A stretch of 7,851 bases of DNA from Legionellales bacterium (GTDB taxonomy: Bacteria > Pseudomonadota > Gammaproteobacteria > Legionellales > Legionellaceae). Below, in pieces: positions 6,568 through 7,851 of the stretch. How positions within the stretch are numbered: position 1 is the first letter of the stretch; every line of letters starts with the position of its first letter. A model generated the notes under the pieces. It made no database searches and had not been told where the DNA came from. It was given only the letters and a program-made list of their open reading frames with translations. The translations under genes and the position numbers were made by a program. The stretch is from positions 1 to 7,851 of the forward strand of contig DNMA01000008.1 in NCBI GenBank assembly GCA_003489505.1, written 5' to 3'.

Positions 6568-7620
6568 TTAAGCCATGGATAGTTGGGTTTGAGGCGCATC
6601 AATGTTCATCCTAAATTTAACATTTTCGGAAAAGAGTTGCTGGGCATTGATATATTTTTTCACCGTCATGTCTTTTGAATCAATAATTTTCAATAAATCT
6701 TTGGTTAAGGTGTTTATCTTTTCTTGTTCCATCGCTTTTTTGGCTAAGGATTCACTAGCAACTAAGATATTACTTGTTGAGAGGGCTTTAATCAAAATCA
6801 AGCTTAAAATAGCCGTCTGAGGAATTACCATAAACTCTGTTAAAAGCGCTATAGCTATTGTCATTTGCAGTAAAAGCAACACCACTTGAAATATTTTTTT
6901 ATTACTCCATTGTGGAGCATCATAAAAATCATATGCTGTTTTAGCGCACATATAAAAAGCCGACATTAAACAAATGATACCATCTAGATAGGCATCACCT
7001 AATACCATGCAATTAAATAATAAACAGCTCATTAATAAAGCAAGACTTAAATTCATATAAAGTGTGGTTAACAATAATTCCCAATCTATTTTTTTACCAC
7101 GTCGGGATTTATCATAGATTTCATAAACATCATCTAAGACTAACTTCCATAAGTTTAAAGTGACTTTCAAAAGAATAATGGATTTAAACCCATCAATATT
7201 ACTATCAATAAAAACACAAATGTATAAAGACAATTCAATAAAAAAAGATAAAATATCGCTGACTATATTAATAGTGTCTAAAGTTGCTTTCTTTTCGTAG
7301 AGAGCAAATAAATAAATTCGATGGGTTAATATCGCTCCCTGAATAGAAAAATAAGCCATCGAAAAGATGATAGGCAATTCCTTTAAAATATCAAATGCCA
7401 AATCATCTAAAAACAATAAATGCGCTAAAGCCTCCGAGCTCATCTCAAAAATGGTGTAAAGTCCTAGAGCATACCAAAACCCACAAGCCACTAAATTAAT
7501 TGCATGACGAATATTTTTTAAGGGCTCAGGTGCAAGGGTTTTCTCATAAGCTACAAAATTCTGATAAGTAAAATGGGTTACAGCGCCCAAATATCCTAAA
7601 CTTACAACACTATAGATCAT
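6568..7620 (-). CDS. Polytopic membrane protein of unknown function
   Basis: This 350-residue protein is not one I recognise. It has about seven or eight hydrophobic helices, roughly at residues 39-59, 82-104, 118-138, 184-206, 210-228, 243-263 and 266-283, with a possible first one at 1-20. Short charged loops separate them, including a Lys/Arg-rich loop at about 171-177 (KSRRGKK). After the last helix comes a hydrophilic, helix-prone tail of about 65 residues rich in Lys, Glu and Asp (284-350). There is no signal peptidase site and no transporter signature. Such proteins occur among membrane-targeted effectors of intracellular gammaproteobacteria, but nothing here proves secretion. The ATG at 7618-7620 follows an A-rich stretch with only a distant GGAA, so its ribosome-binding site is weak. 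It is divergent from the gene at 7709, and the IS relic begins 3 bases beyond its stop. Confidence 0.75.
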   Translation of the reverse strand: MIYSVVSLGYLGAVTHFTYQNFVAYEKTLAPEPLKNIRHAINLVACGFWYALGLYTIFEMSSEALAHLLFLDDLAFDILKELPIIFSMAYFSIQGAILTHRIYLFALYEKKATLDTINIVSDILSFFIELSLYICVFIDSNIDGFKSIILLKVTLNLWKLVLDDVYEIYDKSRRGKKIDWELLLTTLYMNLSLALLMSCLLFNCMVLGDAYLDGIICLMSAFYMCAKTAYDFYDAPQWSNKKIFQVVLLLLQMTIAIALLTEFMVIPQTAILSLILIKALSTSNILVASESLAKKAMEQEKINTLTKDLLKIIDSKDMTVKKYINAQQLFSENVKFRMNIDAPQTQLSMA

Positions 7621-7675
7621 TTTTTTATTAAATAATTTCCGTATGGGTGCTATGATATAGATAATACTGAAAATG

Positions 7676-7702
7676 TATAATTATTTTTTGTAATAAAAAG
7701 GA
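7676..7702 (+). promoter_or_regulatory. -10 element and Shine-Dalgarno for the rightmost gene
   Basis: A perfect TATAAT lies at 7676-7681 on the + strand, preceded by TG. No good -35 hexamer is visible at the usual spacing (TGATAT at 7653-7658 is the nearest candidate). AAGGA at 7698-7702 is a proper ribosome-binding site, 6 bases before the ATG at 7709. The region is AT-rich, so a chance TATAAT is quite possible. The 88-base gap must also hold the promoter of the divergent membrane-protein gene, for which I could not pick a convincing pair. Confidence 0.4.
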
Positions 7703-7708
7703 TTTTTT

Positions 7709-7851
7709 ATGTTTACTCGAAAGACTTCAAGACTTTTTCAAACCAGATTATTTCACCATCCCAGCTCGATGCTTCCGCAAACACAAATTGCAACTATTTT
7801 TAAGCAATTTCCACAAAGCATAAATCTTGAACTCAAAAAAAATATTTTATT
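7709..7851 (+). CDS. N-terminal part of an unidentified protein (runs off the window)
   Basis: An ATG at 7709-7711, with AAGGA six bases upstream, opens a frame that continues without a stop for 47 codons to the window edge. The visible start, MFTRKTSRLFQTRLFHHPSS, is basic and has no hydrophobic signal or membrane segment. The following residues (QTQIATIFKQFPQSINLELK) look like a soluble helical protein. The family cannot be told from this much. It is divergent from the 350-residue membrane protein and probably shares its intergenic control region. Confidence 0.7.
   Translation, partial: MFTRKTSRLFQTRLFHHPSSMLPQTQIATIFKQFPQSINLELKKNIL

Overview
The window is AT-rich bacterial DNA. Its main landmark is a full-length bifunctional proline-catabolic flavoenzyme (PutA) of the gammaproteobacterial type. 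A Fic-domain protein, a polytopic membrane protein without recognisable family, and an insertion-sequence relic lie beside it. This mix suggests a host-associated gammaproteobacterium, perhaps of the Legionella/Coxiella group. That assignment is an inference from gene content and base composition, not from a marker gene.

Layout, left to right. Positions 3-83 may be the C-terminal end of a + strand gene entering from the left. Positions 212-547 (minus) encode a HicB-type antitoxin with a ribbon-helix-helix tail. It has its own promoter, which a perfect 9-bp-arm palindrome overlaps, and I see no HicA partner on either side. Positions 746-1141 (minus) encode a DUF4156-type lipoprotein whose start codon directly abuts the putA stop codon. 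Positions 1142-4294 (minus) are putA, with a good Shine-Dalgarno and a near-consensus sigma70 promoter just upstream. Positions 4368-5900 (minus) encode a large Fic-domain protein with a variant motif. Positions 5926-6156 (minus) encode a small two-helix membrane protein. Positions 6164-6564 (minus) are the decayed 3' end of an IS200/IS605-family (IS1341-like) element: the C-terminal part of tnpB in broken frames, followed by the recognisable right end. Positions 6568-7620 (minus) encode an unrecognised multi-spanning membrane protein. Positions 7709-7851 (+) are the start of a divergent gene that runs off the window.

How the parts relate. PutA and the lipoprotein probably form one two-gene transcript and are likely translationally coupled. 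The Fic gene and the small membrane gene are close enough (25 bases) to be co-transcribed. The IS relic lies directly against both neighbours: 3 bases after the 350-residue gene and 7 bases before the start of the small membrane gene. It therefore marks a rearrangement junction and may have removed the original 5' end of the small gene. No tRNA, rRNA or CRISPR array was seen. No intergenic stretch longer than 300 bases remains unexplained once the IS relic is recognised.
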